Source: an uncultured Bacteroidales bacterium
Lineage (GTDB): Bacteria > Bacteroidota > Bacteroidia > Bacteroidales > Bacteroidaceae
Length of the DNA stretch: 64,000 nt
Direction of reading: 5' to 3'
NCBI GenBank assembly: GCA_902786925.1
Contig: CADAEK010000011.1
Span: forward strand, 1-64,000
How positions within the stretch are numbered: position 1 is the first letter of the stretch; each line of letters opens with the position of its first letter. Positions 26,525 to 36,202 of this stretch are shown piece after piece. A model generated the notes under the pieces. It was not told where the DNA came from and did not search any database. It saw nothing but the letters and a program-made list of their open reading frames with translations. A program made the position numbers and the translations under genes.

Positions 26525-26532
26525 CAAAGTTA
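26525..26532 (-). promoter_or_regulatory. -7 promoter box for the GT4-GT2-SulP-flavoprotein run
   Basis: TAACTTTG on the minus strand ends 15 bases before the GT4 start codon. No -33 TTTG at standard spacing was seen. Confidence 0.55.
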
Positions 26533-26607
26533 CGCTTTTTTTACCTACACGGAGGAATTTTCGGGCATTTTCTTCGTGTAGGGCTTGGAAGTTCATGGGA
26601 AATGCCT

Positions 26608-26615
26608 TACCTTTG
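26608..26615 (+). promoter_or_regulatory. Promoter for tRNA-Asn
   Basis: The -7 box TACCTTTG lies 30 bases before the tRNA. A CTTGG -33-like element at 26584-26588 is spaced about 20 bases upstream. Confidence 0.6.
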
Positions 26616-26644
26616 CAACGCATTCCAATGAAGGAAAGCACCTT

Positions 26645-26718
26645 GCTTCAGTAGCTCAGTTGGTTAGAGCACATGACTGTTAATCATGGGGTCGTTGGTT
26701 CAAGCCCATCCTGAAGCG
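26645..26718 (+). tRNA. tRNA-Asn (anticodon GTT)
   Basis: The cloverleaf can be drawn: acceptor GCTTCAG/CTGAAGC, D arm GCTC-AGTTGGTTA-GAGC, anticodon stem CATGA/TCATG around CTGTTAA, and T loop TTCAAGC. The T stem GTTGG/CCATC has one T-T mismatch at the second pair. CCA is not encoded. Repeat element D follows 29 bases later. Confidence 0.95.
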
Positions 26719-26747
26719 CAGAAAGAGATAGTGCGCGTCGAAACAGA

Positions 26748-26843
26748 TGCCTCTACATCCTCGAAATCGAAGTCCCCCACATCGTTCAACCGATGTGGGG
26801 GACTTTGTTTATTCGGTGTGGGGCACATCGTTTTTAAGGTGAG
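26748..26843. repeat. Palindromic repeat element, copy D, between tRNA-Asn and trkH
   Basis: Starts GCCTCTACATCC and ends TCGTTTTTAAGGTGAGC, like the ends of copy A. The central part is a perfect inverted repeat AAGTCCCCCACATCG / CGATGTGGGGGACTT, followed by a third unit CGGTGTGGGGCACATCG. Unit spacing is 23-24 bp. Its right end stops four bases before the trkH stop codon. The long hairpin might also act as a terminator for trkH. Confidence 0.72.
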
Positions 26844-26846
26844 CCC

Positions 26847-28331
26847 TTACATCTTTTTCCAGAAGTTCGTGGTGAAGAGGAGGATGATGGGGAAAATCTC
26901 AAGACGGCCAATGAGCATAAGGAAAGAGCAGACCCATTTGGCCAGGGGACTTAGGATGGCCCATGAGTGTACGGGACCGTAGTAGCCCATGCCTGGACCT
27001 ACGTTGCTGATGCTCGACATGGCGATACCAAAGGCTTCGTAGTAGTCAAAGTTAGGGTGCACGTTGTTGGGGTCAACGCCACTCAGCGCCAAGACGAAGG
27101 CTCCCATGAAGAGGGCGCAGACAAAGAGGGCGACAAAGCCAAGAAGGGTCTGCACCACGCTGTTGGGGATGATGTTGCCGTTCATGCGTACAGGAGTGAT
27201 GGCGCGGGGATGTAGAATGTGCGTGAACTCGTTCTTCAGTACTCGGTAAATGATGCTGAGGCGCACACACTTGAAACCACCGCTGGTGCTGCCCGAACAT
27301 GCGCCTGCGAACATGACGAAGAGCAAGACGGGCATGAGCTGAACAGGCCAGAGCGTGTAATCGACCGTAGCAAGTCCTGTGGTGGTCTGCAGGGAGATGA
27401 CCGTGAAGAGGCTGTGGCGAATCGCATCCTCGATGTTGTGGATGGGGTCGTTGAGCGCCAAGAAAAAGGCACAGATGCACGAGGCTCCCAGCACGATGAG
27501 GATATAGGCCTTGAGCTCGGCATCGCTGAAGAACTTCTTCACCTTTCCCTTCAGCATCGTATAATATATTAATGTGTAATTGATGCCAGACACAAACATG
27601 AAGAAGATGAGCACATACTCAATAGCTGGCGAGTGGTAGAGGTCTCCCAGCAGGTCGGAGTGAGTGCCGTAGCCACCCGTAGCGGTGGTGCACATAGAGT
27701 AGTTGATGGCATCAAACGTGGGCATGCCGCAGATGACAAGCGCCAAGATGCAAAGGATGGTGAGCCCCACATACACGCCACCAATCCAGCGCACCGCCAT
27801 AGAGATGCGGGGGTGCACCTTGTTGTGCATAGGGCCTGTTGCCTCTGCTGCAAAGAGCTTCACTTCGCCCACACCGAAAGCCGGCAGGATAGCGATGGTG
27901 AAGAACACGATGCCGATGCCGCCAATCCATTGGGTGAGGCTGCGCCAAAAGAGCAGGCCATGGGGTATGATGTCGATATTGTCGATGATGGTAGCGCCGG
28001 TGCTGGTGAACCCTGACATGGTCTCGAAGAAAGCGCTGGAAACATCGGTGACATGGCCATCAAACAGGAATGGTAGCATACCGATAAGGGTGAAGAGTAC
28101 CCACACGGCAGAGACGACGATGTATCCGTCCTTGCGTCCCATCTTCATGCCTGCATTCTTGCTGGCAAGCACGCCGATGCAGCCCAGCAGCAGGGCGATA
28201 GCGATGGGCACAGAGAAGGCTTTCACGCCCTCTCCGTAAATCCAGCACACCACCTGGCACAGCATCATGAGTCCTGCCTCGATGAAGAGGAGGTATCCCA
28301 TGACCTTTGCGATGAGTTTCCAGTTTACCAT
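26847..28331 (-). CDS. trkH: Trk-type potassium uptake membrane subunit
   Basis: A 494-residue integral membrane K+ channel subunit with four pore loops. Selectivity-filter sequences are visible as GFTSTGATI, TATGGYGTH, QTTTGLATVDY and NVGPGMGYYG, each with the central glycine. It works with the cytoplasmic regulatory protein TrkA encoded immediately upstream; the TrkA stop and TrkH start share a base (TAATG), indicating translational coupling. The length and topology are normal for TrkH/KtrB. Confidence 0.96.
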   Translation of the reverse strand: MVNWKLIAKVMGYLLFIEAGLMMLCQVVCWIYGEGVKAFSVPIAIALLLGCIGVLASKNAGMKMGRKDGYIVVSAVWVLFTLIGMLPFLFDGHVTDVSSAFFETMSGFTSTGATIIDNIDIIPHGLLFWRSLTQWIGGIGIVFFTIAILPAFGVGEVKLFAAEATGPMHNKVHPRISMAVRWIGGVYVGLTILCILALVICGMPTFDAINYSMCTTATGGYGTHSDLLGDLYHSPAIEYVLIFFMFVSGINYTLIYYTMLKGKVKKFFSDAELKAYILIVLGASCICAFFLALNDPIHNIEDAIRHSLFTVISLQTTTGLATVDYTLWPVQLMPVLLFVMFAGACSGSTSGGFKCVRLSIIYRVLKNEFTHILHPRAITPVRMNGNIIPNSVVQTLLGFVALFVCALFMGAFVLALSGVDPNNVHPNFDYYEAFGIAMSSISNVGPGMGYYGPVHSWAILSPLAKWVCSFLMLIGRLEIFPIILLFTTNFWKKM

Positions 28332-29713
28332 TACTTAAAGTACTTATCCAGTTTTCTTAGTGTTCCGCTGACACAAAATACCACCACCTTGTCGCCTGCC
28401 TGCAGTTGGGTGGCTCCGCTGACGAGCATGGATTTGCCGTCGCGCGACATGCCACCGATGTTCATGCCGAAGGGAAGACAAAGGTCCATCACCTTCTTCT
28501 TGGTTACCTTCGAGTCCGGTTTGACGATGAACTCCGCCACGTCAGCCTTGCCGATAGTCAGCATCTTCACATTGTCCACATCGCCCTTCAGCAACATGCG
28601 GTAGATGTGGCTCGCTGCAATCATCTTCTTGTTGATGATGGTGCCGATGTCGAGGTCGTTGGCCATGTCGAAGTAGTCGAGGTTCTCCACCTGCGCAATG
28701 GTCTTGCGGATGCCTCGGCGTCGAGCGGCCACACAGGCCAGTATGTTCTGTTGGTCATTGTCAGTCAGGGCAATGAGTGCCTCTGTGCTGCCATATCCCT
28801 CATCGTTGAGCAGGTCCATGTCGTAGCCTTCTCCTTGCAGAATCATGGTCTTTGGAGCTGCAAGTGATGGCAGCTGCTCGGTGCGTGCAGGGTTCGGCTC
28901 AATAATCTTCACGTTGTTGTGCAGTGGTGCGAGTGTCCAGCTGGCACGTACAGAGAGCTTCCCGCCTCCAATGATGAGGCTGTTCTTTACAGACGGATAG
29001 TCATCCTTGCCCGTAAGGTGGCGGATGATGGGGAGGTTGTCCTTCGTCGTCATGAAGAACACCAGGTCGCGTGGCAGAATCCGCTCATCGCCATGCGGGC
29101 TGATGGTCTCTTCGTCGCGTCGGATGGCTACCACGTGGAAGCAGTGGCCATGTGTCCGGCCGATTTCCTTCAGCGTGTGCCCCACCAGTTGGTTCTCCTT
29201 GTTGCTGATTTCCCGTTCGTCCTTAGGGTTAGCGTCGTGCATCTTCACGCTGAGCAGCAAGAGCTCGCCCCCGTTGAACTCCCACAACTGGCGCACCCAG
29301 CTGTAGCGTGAGCTGGCAGCGATGTCCTCGGCAGCCAGCAGTTCAGGATAAATCAGCGACTCCACGCCCATGTTCTTGAAGTACTCCAAGTTCTCGGGCT
29401 TCATGTATTCGTAGTTGTCCACACGCGCAACGGTCTTCTTAGCGCCCAGTTGCTTCGCCAGCATGGCGCACGTGAGGTTCTCGCTCTCGTTGGGAGTGAC
29501 GGCAATGAAGAGGTCGGCGCGGTTCACTTCGGCATCTTTCAACCCCGCGATGGATGTGGGTTGTCTCACCAGCGTCATGATGTCCAGCTCGTTGCTCCAT
29601 CGTGCAAGTTTGCTCTCGTTGGCATCAATCAGCACAACGTCTTGGTTGTCGTTTGACAACATGCGGGCCAAATGTGTGCCCACGGCGCCTGCGCCAGCAA
29701 TGACTATCTTCAT
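28331..29713 (-). CDS. trkA: Trk potassium uptake regulatory protein, NAD-binding
   Basis: Two tandem RCK modules in 460 residues. The first Rossmann loop is [20 protein letters not shown] with acidic VVLIDANE at the second strand. The second Rossmann unit begins [19 protein letters not shown] parts contain [13 protein letters not shown] and [16 protein letters not shown]. It gates TrkH in response to nucleotides. It overlaps dxs upstream as ATGA and trkH downstream by one base, forming a dxs-trkA-trkH operon. Confidence 0.96.
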   Translation of the reverse strand: MKIVIAGAGAVGTHLARMLSNDNQDVVLIDANESKLARWSNELDIMTLVRQPTSIAGLKDAEVNRADLFIAVTPNESENLTCAMLAKQLGAKKTVARVDNYEYMKPENLEYFKNMGVESLIYPELLAAEDIAASSRYSWVRQLWEFNGGELLLLSVKMHDANPKDEREISNKENQLVGHTLKEIGRTHGHCFHVVAIRRDEETISPHGDERILPRDLVFFMTTKDNLPIIRHLTGKDDYPSVKNSLIIGGGKLSVRASWTLAPLHNNVKIIEPNPARTEQLPSLAAPKTMILQGEGYDMDLLNDEGYGSTEALIALTDNDQQNILACVAARRRGIRKTIAQVENLDYFDMANDLDIGTIINKKMIAASHIYRMLLKGDVDNVKMLTIGKADVAEFIVKPDSKVTKKKVMDLCLPFGMNIGGMSRDGKSMLVSGATQLQAGDKVVVFCVSGTLRKLDKYFK

Positions 29714-31644
29714 TTCAATTCATTTGTTAGTTTGTCCAACACTTCTGCAATTCCTTCAGCATCAATGCCGCATTGGCGTCGAAGCTGTGCCACCGTTCCG
29801 TGCATCACGAAGTGGTCGGGGAGACCGATGCGGTGGACGGGAATCTGATAGCCGTGATCGGCAAAGAATTCCAGTACTGCGCTGCCCAATCCTCCGGCGA
29901 TGACGCCGTCTTCGATGGTGACCACCTGCTGGAAGTTCTGTCCCACTTCATGCAGGATGTCTTCATCGATAGGCTTGAGGAAGCGCATGTCGTAGTGCGC
30001 TATATGCAGAGGCTGTGCCGCATGGGCATTCAGCCACTTCAGTTCTGTAATCGAGATGGCCTTCTCAGCCTCCACGCCCAAGGGGCCGAGGCTCAGTACG
30101 GCAATGCCCTTTCCGTCTTTCAGTTTCTGGCCCTTGCCGATGGGAAGAGCTTCGAGCTCGCATCGCCAGTCCACCGTGTTGCCGCATCCTCGTGGATAGC
30201 GAATCACGAAGGTGCCGTTGTTGGGCAGTTGCGCTGTGTACATCAGTCGGCGCAGTTCGGGCTCGTTCAGCGGCGAAGCAATGGTCAGGTTAGGGATGGG
30301 GCGCAAGAAAGCGAGGTCGAACGCTCCGTGATGTGTGGAGCCATCTTCTCCCACCAGTCCAGCGCGGTCCAGACAGAGCACCATGTTGAGCCGCATCGTG
30401 GCTGCGTCGTGGATGATGTTGTCGTAGGCGCGCTGCATGAACGACGAGTAGATGTTGCAGAAAGGTATCATTCCGTCCTTGGCCAAACCTCCAGAGAAGG
30501 TAACAGCATGACCTTCTGCGATGCCCACGTCGAATACACGATCGGGCATGGCGTTCATCATGATGTTCATAGAACAGCCTGTCGGCATAGCGGGGGTGAT
30601 GCCCACAATCTTGGGGTTCTGTTGTGCCAGCTCAAGGAGCGTTGTGCCAAACACATCCTGGAACTTGGGCGGACATGGCTTTTCGTCGCGATTCACGATG
30701 CGCTCGCCTGTGTCAGGATCGAACTTGCCAGGAGCGTGCCAGATGGTGGCATCCTCTTCGGCAGGTGCGTAGCCGTATCCTTTGGTCGTGTGGATGTGCA
30801 GGAGCTTAGGTCCCTTCATCTCCTTAATCGCTTGCAGAATGCGCACCAGTTCCACTACGTCGTTGCCTTCGGCAGGACCGAAGTAGCGGATGTCCATGCC
30901 TTCGAAGATGTTCTTCTGACGTGTCAGCACCGACTTCAAGCTGTTGGTGAAGCGGATGAGCCCCTTACGGCGTTTCTCCGTGAGGATGCCCCAGTTGAAG
31001 AGCTTCCTTGACAGGCGGTAACGGATGCGGTTGTAAGTGGAGTTTGTGGTGAGCTGCAGCAAGTACTTGCGCATGCCGCCCACGCTATGGTCGATGGACA
31101 TGTCGTTGTCGTTCAGCACAATCAGCATGTCGTTAGGCGTGGTAGCGGTGTTGTTGATGCCTTCGAACGCCAAACCACCACTCATTGCACCGTCGCCAAT
31201 CACGGCCACCACCTTCCGGTCTTCCTTCTTCAGCCGAGCAGCCACAGCCATGCCCAATGCTGCCGATATGGAGTTGCTGGCATGTCCGCAGCAGAAAGTG
31301 TCATATTCGCTTTCGTCAGGATGGGGGAAAGGTTTCAGGCCGTTCAGCTTACGGTTGGTACAGAAGCGGTCACGCCGTCCTGTGAGTATCTTGTGTCCGT
31401 ATGCTTGATGTCCCACGTCCCACACGATTCGGTCATACGGTGTGTTGAACACGTAGTGCAGCGCCACTGTCAACTCCACCGCACCCAGACTTGATGCCAA
31501 ATGGCCTGGGTTCATGGCCAGTTCTTCAATGATGTCACGCCTCAATTCATCGCACACCGCGGGCAACTCCTTCACTTTCAACTGTCGCAAGTCTGCCGGG
31601 TAATCAATCTTCGTGAGATATTTATATTGAGTGTTATCTCCCAT
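29710..31644 (-). CDS. dxs: 1-deoxy-D-xylulose-5-phosphate synthase
   Basis: Condenses pyruvate and glyceraldehyde 3-phosphate in the first step of the MEP isoprenoid pathway, also feeding thiamine and pyridoxal synthesis. The thiamine diphosphate motif runs from GDGAMSGG at residue 150 to LNDNDMS near 180; [15 protein letters not shown] and [14 protein letters not shown] precede it. The transketolase pyrimidine domain ([30 protein letters not shown]) and C-terminal domain ([15 protein letters not shown]) are complete. The 644-residue length is normal. A TACTTTTG box lies about 20 bases upstream of the start. Confidence 0.98.
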   Translation of the reverse strand: MGDNTQYKYLTKIDYPADLRQLKVKELPAVCDELRRDIIEELAMNPGHLASSLGAVELTVALHYVFNTPYDRIVWDVGHQAYGHKILTGRRDRFCTNRKLNGLKPFPHPDESEYDTFCCGHASNSISAALGMAVAARLKKEDRKVVAVIGDGAMSGGLAFEGINNTATTPNDMLIVLNDNDMSIDHSVGGMRKYLLQLTTNSTYNRIRYRLSRKLFNWGILTEKRRKGLIRFTNSLKSVLTRQKNIFEGMDIRYFGPAEGNDVVELVRILQAIKEMKGPKLLHIHTTKGYGYAPAEEDATIWHAPGKFDPDTGERIVNRDEKPCPPKFQDVFGTTLLELAQQNPKIVGITPAMPTGCSMNIMMNAMPDRVFDVGIAEGHAVTFSGGLAKDGMIPFCNIYSSFMQRAYDNIIHDAATMRLNMVLCLDRAGLVGEDGSTHHGAFDLAFLRPIPNLTIASPLNEPELRRLMYTAQLPNNGTFVIRYPRGCGNTVDWRCELEALPIGKGQKLKDGKGIAVLSLGPLGVEAEKAISITELKWLNAHAAQPLHIAHYDMRFLKPIDEDILHEVGQNFQQVVTIEDGVIAGGLGSAVLEFFADHGYQIPVHRIGLPDHFVMHGTVAQLRRQCGIDAEGIAEVLDKLTNELK

Positions 31645-31663
31645 AATTCATGTTAAAAACATG

Positions 31664-31671
31664 CAAAAGTA
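31664..31671 (-). promoter_or_regulatory. -7 promoter box for dxs-trkA-trkH
   Basis: TACTTTTG on the minus strand, 19 bases before the dxs ATG, predicting a leader of only about 14 nt. Confidence 0.55.
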
Positions 31672-31808
31672 GGTATTTTCTTCGTCACATACTCTAAAAA
31701 AGGTGAAAATCTTTCGAGATAGGCGTTCAATTTGTTCTAAACAGAGGAAACTTTGTCCTAAAAGTCTGCTTTTTGTTAAAAAGTGATACGAGATAGGAAG
31801 AAAGGCTT

Positions 31809-31816
31809 TACCTTTG
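31809..31816 (+). promoter_or_regulatory. -7 promoter box for the beta-barrel protein gene
   Basis: TACCTTTG, 107 bases before the start codon. The leader contains a small CCCC-GGGG hairpin. No -33 element at normal spacing was found. Confidence 0.5.
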
Positions 31817-31923
31817 TGCCGCTACCCCATGGAAGGGGAATCCGAAAACCTGACGTGGGTTAATTGATAAAGTGATTAAAAAAAGAGTAGGAACAAGAGT
31901 TAATTAAATTACAATTAAGCACT

Positions 31924-32496
31924 ATGAAAAAGTTATTTTTGGCTGCATTCGTTGCAGTAGTGTCTCTCACAGCAAACGCTCAGCTTTGGGTAGGTGGTGA
32001 ACTTGGTTATAACTACCAGAGAACAACTAATCACAAGGTTGAAGTAGGCAAGGCTAACAATTTCTCTATTCTTCCTGAAATTGGTTACAAGCTCAATGAC
32101 AAGATTGATGTTGCCGTTGAAATTGGTTTCCTGCACGGAGAGGAAGGTGCCAAAATGATGGGTCGTACTGTTGGTGATGACCAATATGCTAACGCGTTCA
32201 TCTTGAACCCATACCTCCGTTACACTTTTGCTAAGGCAGGTAATTTCTCATTCTTCGCAGATGGTGGTTTCACTTATGGAAACATTCATATCTGTGGCGA
32301 TGACAACAGTATTAACGCTTGGCAGATTGCTATTAAGCCAGGTATCTCTTACGCTTTGAGCCCAAAGGTTAGCCTCGTTGCTCACGTTGGTGGCATTGCC
32401 TACTCTTACTCAAAGTATGATGAGCTCAAGACTAATGGCTTCGACCTCGGCGTAAGTGGTAACAATATTACTTTTGGCGCATATGTAAACTTCTAA
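31924..32496 (+). CDS. Small outer-membrane beta-barrel protein
   Basis: 190 residues with signal peptide MKKLFLAAFVAVVSLTANAQ. The mature part shows alternating hydrophobic strands (LWVGGELGYNYQRTT, FSILPEIGYKLNDKIDVAVEIGFLHG, FILNPYLRYTFAKAGNFSFFADGGFTYG, VSLVAHVGGIAYSY) and ends in ITFGAYVNF, with the terminal phenylalanine expected of BAM-inserted barrels. It belongs to the OmpW/OprF-like small barrel group; an eight-stranded barrel is likely. Its role is unknown. The codons look highly expressed (few rare codons), and a clear terminator follows. Confidence 0.88.
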   Translation: MKKLFLAAFVAVVSLTANAQLWVGGELGYNYQRTTNHKVEVGKANNFSILPEIGYKLNDKIDVAVEIGFLHGEEGAKMMGRTVGDDQYANAFILNPYLRYTFAKAGNFSFFADGGFTYGNIHICGDDNSINAWQIAIKPGISYALSPKVSLVAHVGGIAYSYSKYDELKTNGFDLGVSGNNITFGAYVNF

Positions 32497-32527
32497 TTCG
32501 GAAGAAGTTAAAGACGATAATCATAAA

Positions 32528-32556
32528 GGTCGGCAGCGAGTCTGCCGGCCTTTTTT
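32528..32556 (+). terminator. Intrinsic terminator after the beta-barrel protein gene
   Basis: GGTCGGCAG and CTGCCGGCC form a nine-pair stem (one G-T pair) around a short loop, followed by six T residues. Confidence 0.88.
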
Positions 32557-32566
32557 GTTGCCGTTT

Positions 32567-32690
32567 GTAACAGTCTTGAAAACGTCTGTGTAACGTTTGT
32601 AACACACCGTGTGTTGCAAACGTTACATGCCCTGTGTTACAAATGTAACATAGGTTGTGTGACATATGTAACATGCGGTAGTGTTACATT
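32567..32690. repeat. Tandem array of 23-bp units with palindromic GTTACA..TGTAAC cores
   Basis: Units start at 32567, 32590, 32613, 32636 and 32659 (spacings of exactly 23), then a partial unit at 32683 (spacing 24). The core varies around GTTACAAATGTAAC and each full unit ends TGT or AGT. Units two and three also pair with each other (AACGTTTG/CAAACGTT). It fills the gap between the barrel-gene terminator and the metG promoter and has no coding sequence. Confidence 0.85.
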
Positions 32691-32783
32691 TCTATTCAGG
32701 GCGCTTTGTTTTCCTTCCTTCGTCGTTGTGGATTGTCATTTTGTGGGTTCCCCTTCCGAAAAGCGCTGCACAGCATAAAAAAA

Positions 32784-32798
32784 AGGGGTTGAACCCCT
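32784..32798. promoter_or_regulatory. Palindrome upstream of metG
   Basis: AGGGGTTGAACCCCT is perfectly palindromic and overlaps the expected -33 region of the metG promoter. Read leftward it is followed by eight T residues, so it could also stop antisense transcription. Confidence 0.4.
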
Positions 32799-32818
32799 CT
32801 TGTCCCAAAATAAATCAG

Positions 32819-32826
32819 TACCTTTG
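32819..32826 (+). promoter_or_regulatory. -7 promoter box for metG
   Basis: TACCTTTG, 27 bases before the metG ATG, predicting a leader of about 20 nt. Confidence 0.6.
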
Positions 32827-32853
32827 CAAACTGTATAGTAATCAATCAGAAAC

Positions 32854-34920
32854 ATGGAACAAAAGAATTTCAAGAGAACAACGGTGACGGCAGCGCTGCC
32901 ATACGCCAACGGACCTGTGCACATTGGTCACTTGGCTGGAGTGTATGTGCCCGCCGACATCTATGTAAGATACTTGCGACTGAAGGGACGTGAGGTGATG
33001 TTTGTGTGTGGTAGTGATGAGCATGGTGTGCCTGTGACGATTCGTGCGAAGAAGGAGGGATGCACCGTGCAGGACGTGGTGGACCGTTACAACGGCATCA
33101 TCAAGAAGTCCTTTGCTGATTTTGGCATCAGCTTCGACATTTTCAGCCGCACCACCAGCAAGACGCATCATCAGTTTGCCGCTGACTTCTTCAAGAAGCT
33201 CTACGATGACGGCAAATTTGTGGAAATTACCTCGGAACAGTTCTATGACGAGGAGACGAAGCAGTTCCTCACTGACCGCAACATCAAGGGTGAGTGCCCA
33301 CGCTGCCACGCAGAGGGCGCATACGGCGACCAGTGCGAGAAGTGTGGCGCAACACTCTCTCCCGAAGAGCTTATCAATCCCGTGAACGCTATCAACGGCA
33401 ATCCGCTGGTGAAGAAGGCCACCAAGCACTGGTACTTGCCGCTTGACCAGTATCAGGGCTGGCTTGAGGACTGGATTCTGAAGGGTCATCCCGAATGGCG
33501 CAGCAATGTGTATGGCCAGTGCAAGAGCTGGTTGGACGGAGGCCTGAAGCCTCGTGCTGTGACGCGCGACCTCGACTGGGGCATCCCCGTGCCTGTAGAA
33601 GGTGCTGAGGGTAAGGTGCTCTATGTGTGGTTCGATGCCCCCATCGGCTATATCTCCAACACCAAGGAACTCTGCGAGAACGAGCCCGAGAAGTGGGGCA
33701 CCTGGCAGAAATGGTGGCAGGATGAGGACACCCGCCTGATTCACTTCATCGGCAAGGACAACATCGTGTTCCACTGCATCGTGTTCCCATCCATGCTGAA
33801 GGCACACGGCGACTACATCCTGCCTGACAACGTGCCCAGCAACGAGTTCTTGAACCTGGAGGGCAACAAGATTTCTACTTCAAAGAACTATGCCGTATGG
33901 CTCAACGAATATCTGGAAGAGCTGCCTAACCGCCAGGACGAGCTTCGCTATGTGCTCACAGCCAATGCGCCCGAGACCAAGGACAATGACTTCACTTGGG
34001 CTGATTTCCAGGCGCGTTGCAACAACGAGCTGGTGGCTGTATATGGCAACTTCGTGAACCGCGCTCTGCAGCTCACGCAGAAATACTATGATGGCATCGT
34101 GCCAGAGTGTGGCGAACTGACGGATGCCGATAAGGCTACACTTGCAGAGTTCGCATCGGTGAAGGACAACGTGGAGAAACTCATCGAGGGCTTCAAGTTC
34201 CGCGAGGCACAGAAGGAGGCGATGAACCTGGCCCGCATCGGTAACAAGTACATTGCTGACGAAGAGCCTTGGAAGGTCATCAAGACTGATCCTGAGCGCG
34301 TGAAGACCATCATCTATATCTCCCTGCAGCTCACTGCCAATCTGGCCATTGCGTTTGAACCATTCCTGCCTTTCTCTTCAGCTAAGCTCCGCGACATGAT
34401 TAACATGGAGACTCTTAACTGGGAAGACCTCGGCAAGACCGACTTGCTGCCTGCTGGCAAGCAACTCGGCAAGCCAACTCTCCTCTTCTCGAAGATTGAG
34501 GATGAGGCCATCAAGTTCCAGACCGACAAGCTGGAGGCTACCATCAAGGCTAACGAGGCGGCTAATGCAGAAGTGGCTCCCGTGAAGGAGACTGTCGCTT
34601 TTGACGATTTCACCAAACTCGATATCCGTGTGGCTACCGTGCTGGAATGCGAGCGCGTGCCTAAGATGAAGAAGCTCTTGAAGTTCAAGCTGGACGACGG
34701 TACACCAAAGGGTCGCACCATCGTGAGCGGCATTGCTCAGTGGTATGAGCCAGAGCAGTTGGTGGGCAAGCAGGTGCTCTTCATTGCCAACTTGGCTCCA
34801 CGTGAGTTCAAGAATGGACTGGTGAGCGAAGGCATGATTCTCTCAGCCGAGAACTACGACGGCACCATCAGCGTGACCACCGTGGAGAAGCCTGTGAAGG
34901 GCGGCAGCCAGGTGTGCTAA
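32854..34920 (+). CDS. metG: Methionyl-tRNA synthetase with C-terminal tRNA-binding domain
   Basis: Charges tRNA-Met with methionine. The class I HIGH motif is at residues 23-26, the zinc knuckle uses C148, C151, C161 and C164 ([18 protein letters not shown]), and the KMSKS loop is KISTS at 339-343. The anticodon-binding helical domain follows, and the last 110 residues form an EMAPII/Arc1p-type OB fold ([23 protein letters not shown]) used for dimerisation and tRNA binding. The 688-residue length is normal. Confidence 0.98.
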   Translation: MEQKNFKRTTVTAALPYANGPVHIGHLAGVYVPADIYVRYLRLKGREVMFVCGSDEHGVPVTIRAKKEGCTVQDVVDRYNGIIKKSFADFGISFDIFSRTTSKTHHQFAADFFKKLYDDGKFVEITSEQFYDEETKQFLTDRNIKGECPRCHAEGAYGDQCEKCGATLSPEELINPVNAINGNPLVKKATKHWYLPLDQYQGWLEDWILKGHPEWRSNVYGQCKSWLDGGLKPRAVTRDLDWGIPVPVEGAEGKVLYVWFDAPIGYISNTKELCENEPEKWGTWQKWWQDEDTRLIHFIGKDNIVFHCIVFPSMLKAHGDYILPDNVPSNEFLNLEGNKISTSKNYAVWLNEYLEELPNRQDELRYVLTANAPETKDNDFTWADFQARCNNELVAVYGNFVNRALQLTQKYYDGIVPECGELTDADKATLAEFASVKDNVEKLIEGFKFREAQKEAMNLARIGNKYIADEEPWKVIKTDPERVKTIIYISLQLTANLAIAFEPFLPFSSAKLRDMINMETLNWEDLGKTDLLPAGKQLGKPTLLFSKIEDEAIKFQTDKLEATIKANEAANAEVAPVKETVAFDDFTKLDIRVATVLECERVPKMKKLLKFKLDDGTPKGRTIVSGIAQWYEPEQLVGKQVLFIANLAPREFKNGLVSEGMILSAENYDGTISVTTVEKPVKGGSQVC

Positions 34921-34949
34921 TCAGCACACGTGCTGAATGATCTTTTGAA

Positions 34950-36188
34950 ATGAAGGGCATGAAAAAGAAGAATGTTGGCACATGGACGCTTTTAGTCGTA
35001 GTTGGAGCACTGGTGATATGGTGCGCCAGCCGTTGGAGAGTGTGGTTCCACAATCCGGAAGAAGCGCCGTATGTGCCGACGGAAGTGCCTGCAAGAGTGC
35101 TGCTGACGTTTGGCGACGAAGATGGACTTCACAGCCGCAATGTCAGCTGGATGTGTGACACCGTCTTGCGCGAAGCGTGGGTAGAACTGGAGAATCAGGA
35201 AACCCAAGGCGTGCAGCACGTGGGCGCAAGAGGGGAAGTGTTCGAGTCGCGAAGCGGCAAGGCTGCCTACTACGTGGCCCGCTTGCGAGACTTGGAGGCT
35301 GGACACAACTATCGTTACCGTGTGTGGACAGGCGAGAACGCCGGCGACTGGCATGAGTTCCATGTGCCAGCACCTCAGGAGCGTGAAACGTCTTTCCTGT
35401 ATATGGGTGATATTCAAGACACCATCGGTGGCATTGCCAACCAGTTGCTGAAGAATGCTTTTCGTCGGCACCCCGATGTCGAGTTCTTCGTGTGTGGCGG
35501 CGACTTGACAGAGCGCCCCACAGATGCCTTCTGGAACGAGACTTTTGAGACACTCGACTCTGTGGGACAGGCGGTGCCTGTGCTGACGGTGACGGGCAAT
35601 CACGACTATCTGAAGGGGCTCATCTGCACACTCGAACGCCGTTTTTCCCTCATTCATTCATACTTCTTGGACTCGATGGTGGGCGAGAACCAGGTGTTCA
35701 CCTTCCGCTATAAGGATGTGCAGTTCTTCTGCCTTGACAGCAACCGCGAGTTCTTCTACTTGTGGACACAGCGGCAATGGCTCAAAGAGAAGCTGGAGGC
35801 CAGCACGGCGAAATGGAAGATTGTGGTGATGCACCATCCGCTCTATTCCGTCAAGGGCAACTTGAACAACTTGATTCAGCGATGGATGTTCGACGATTTG
35901 ATTCAGCAGTATGACGTGGCTCTTGTGTTGCAGGGGCACGAGCATGCCTATGCGCGTCGGACTGTAAAGTCATCCTCCTCCAGCAGCCAGCCTTCTTCAA
36001 TCCATATCATCAGCCACTGCTCCCCCAAAGCCTATCGCATCAATCCGCCCGAAGGACGCTTTGACAGGATTGAGAAAGATATCCGCACTTATCAGAAAGT
36101 GCGCATCAGCGGCGACACCCTCGTCGTGACGGCATTCGATGCCGAGAAGGGGACACTGATTGATTCCCTGGGCATAAAACTTCATTAA
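34950..36188 (+). CDS. Membrane-anchored metallophosphoesterase, purple-acid-phosphatase-like
   Basis: 412 residues with one N-terminal anchor or uncleaved signal (WTLLVVVGALVIWCA). A fibronectin-III-like N-terminal domain (about residues 45-145) precedes a calcineurin-like phosphoesterase domain with the ordered metal motifs GDIQD, GGDLTERP, GNHDY, MHHPLYS and GHEHAYAR. It likely faces the periplasm or outside and removes phosphate from nucleotides or other esters. ATG codons at 34950 and 34959 are both possible. It lies 29 bases after metG and 14 before the next gene. Confidence 0.9.
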   Translation: MKGMKKKNVGTWTLLVVVGALVIWCASRWRVWFHNPEEAPYVPTEVPARVLLTFGDEDGLHSRNVSWMCDTVLREAWVELENQETQGVQHVGARGEVFESRSGKAAYYVARLRDLEAGHNYRYRVWTGENAGDWHEFHVPAPQERETSFLYMGDIQDTIGGIANQLLKNAFRRHPDVEFFVCGGDLTERPTDAFWNETFETLDSVGQAVPVLTVTGNHDYLKGLICTLERRFSLIHSYFLDSMVGENQVFTFRYKDVQFFCLDSNREFFYLWTQRQWLKEKLEASTAKWKIVVMHHPLYSVKGNLNNLIQRWMFDDLIQQYDVALVLQGHEHAYARRTVKSSSSSSQPSSIHIISHCSPKAYRINPPEGRFDRIEKDIRTYQKVRISGDTLVVTAFDAEKGTLIDSLGIKLH

Positions 36189-36202
36189 AAACGAAACGAG
36201 AC

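Noticed and set aside
29773..31011. Open frame of 412 codons on the plus strand
   Set aside because: Antisense to dxs, whose motifs are complete; no promoter or family signature on the plus strand.
32567..32690. CRISPR array
   Set aside because: Units are only 23 bp with no separate unique spacers, the repeats diverge along their whole length, and no cas genes are present.
32842..33807. Open frame of 321 codons on the minus strand
   Set aside because: Antisense to metG, which is unambiguous; the translation has no recognisable motif.
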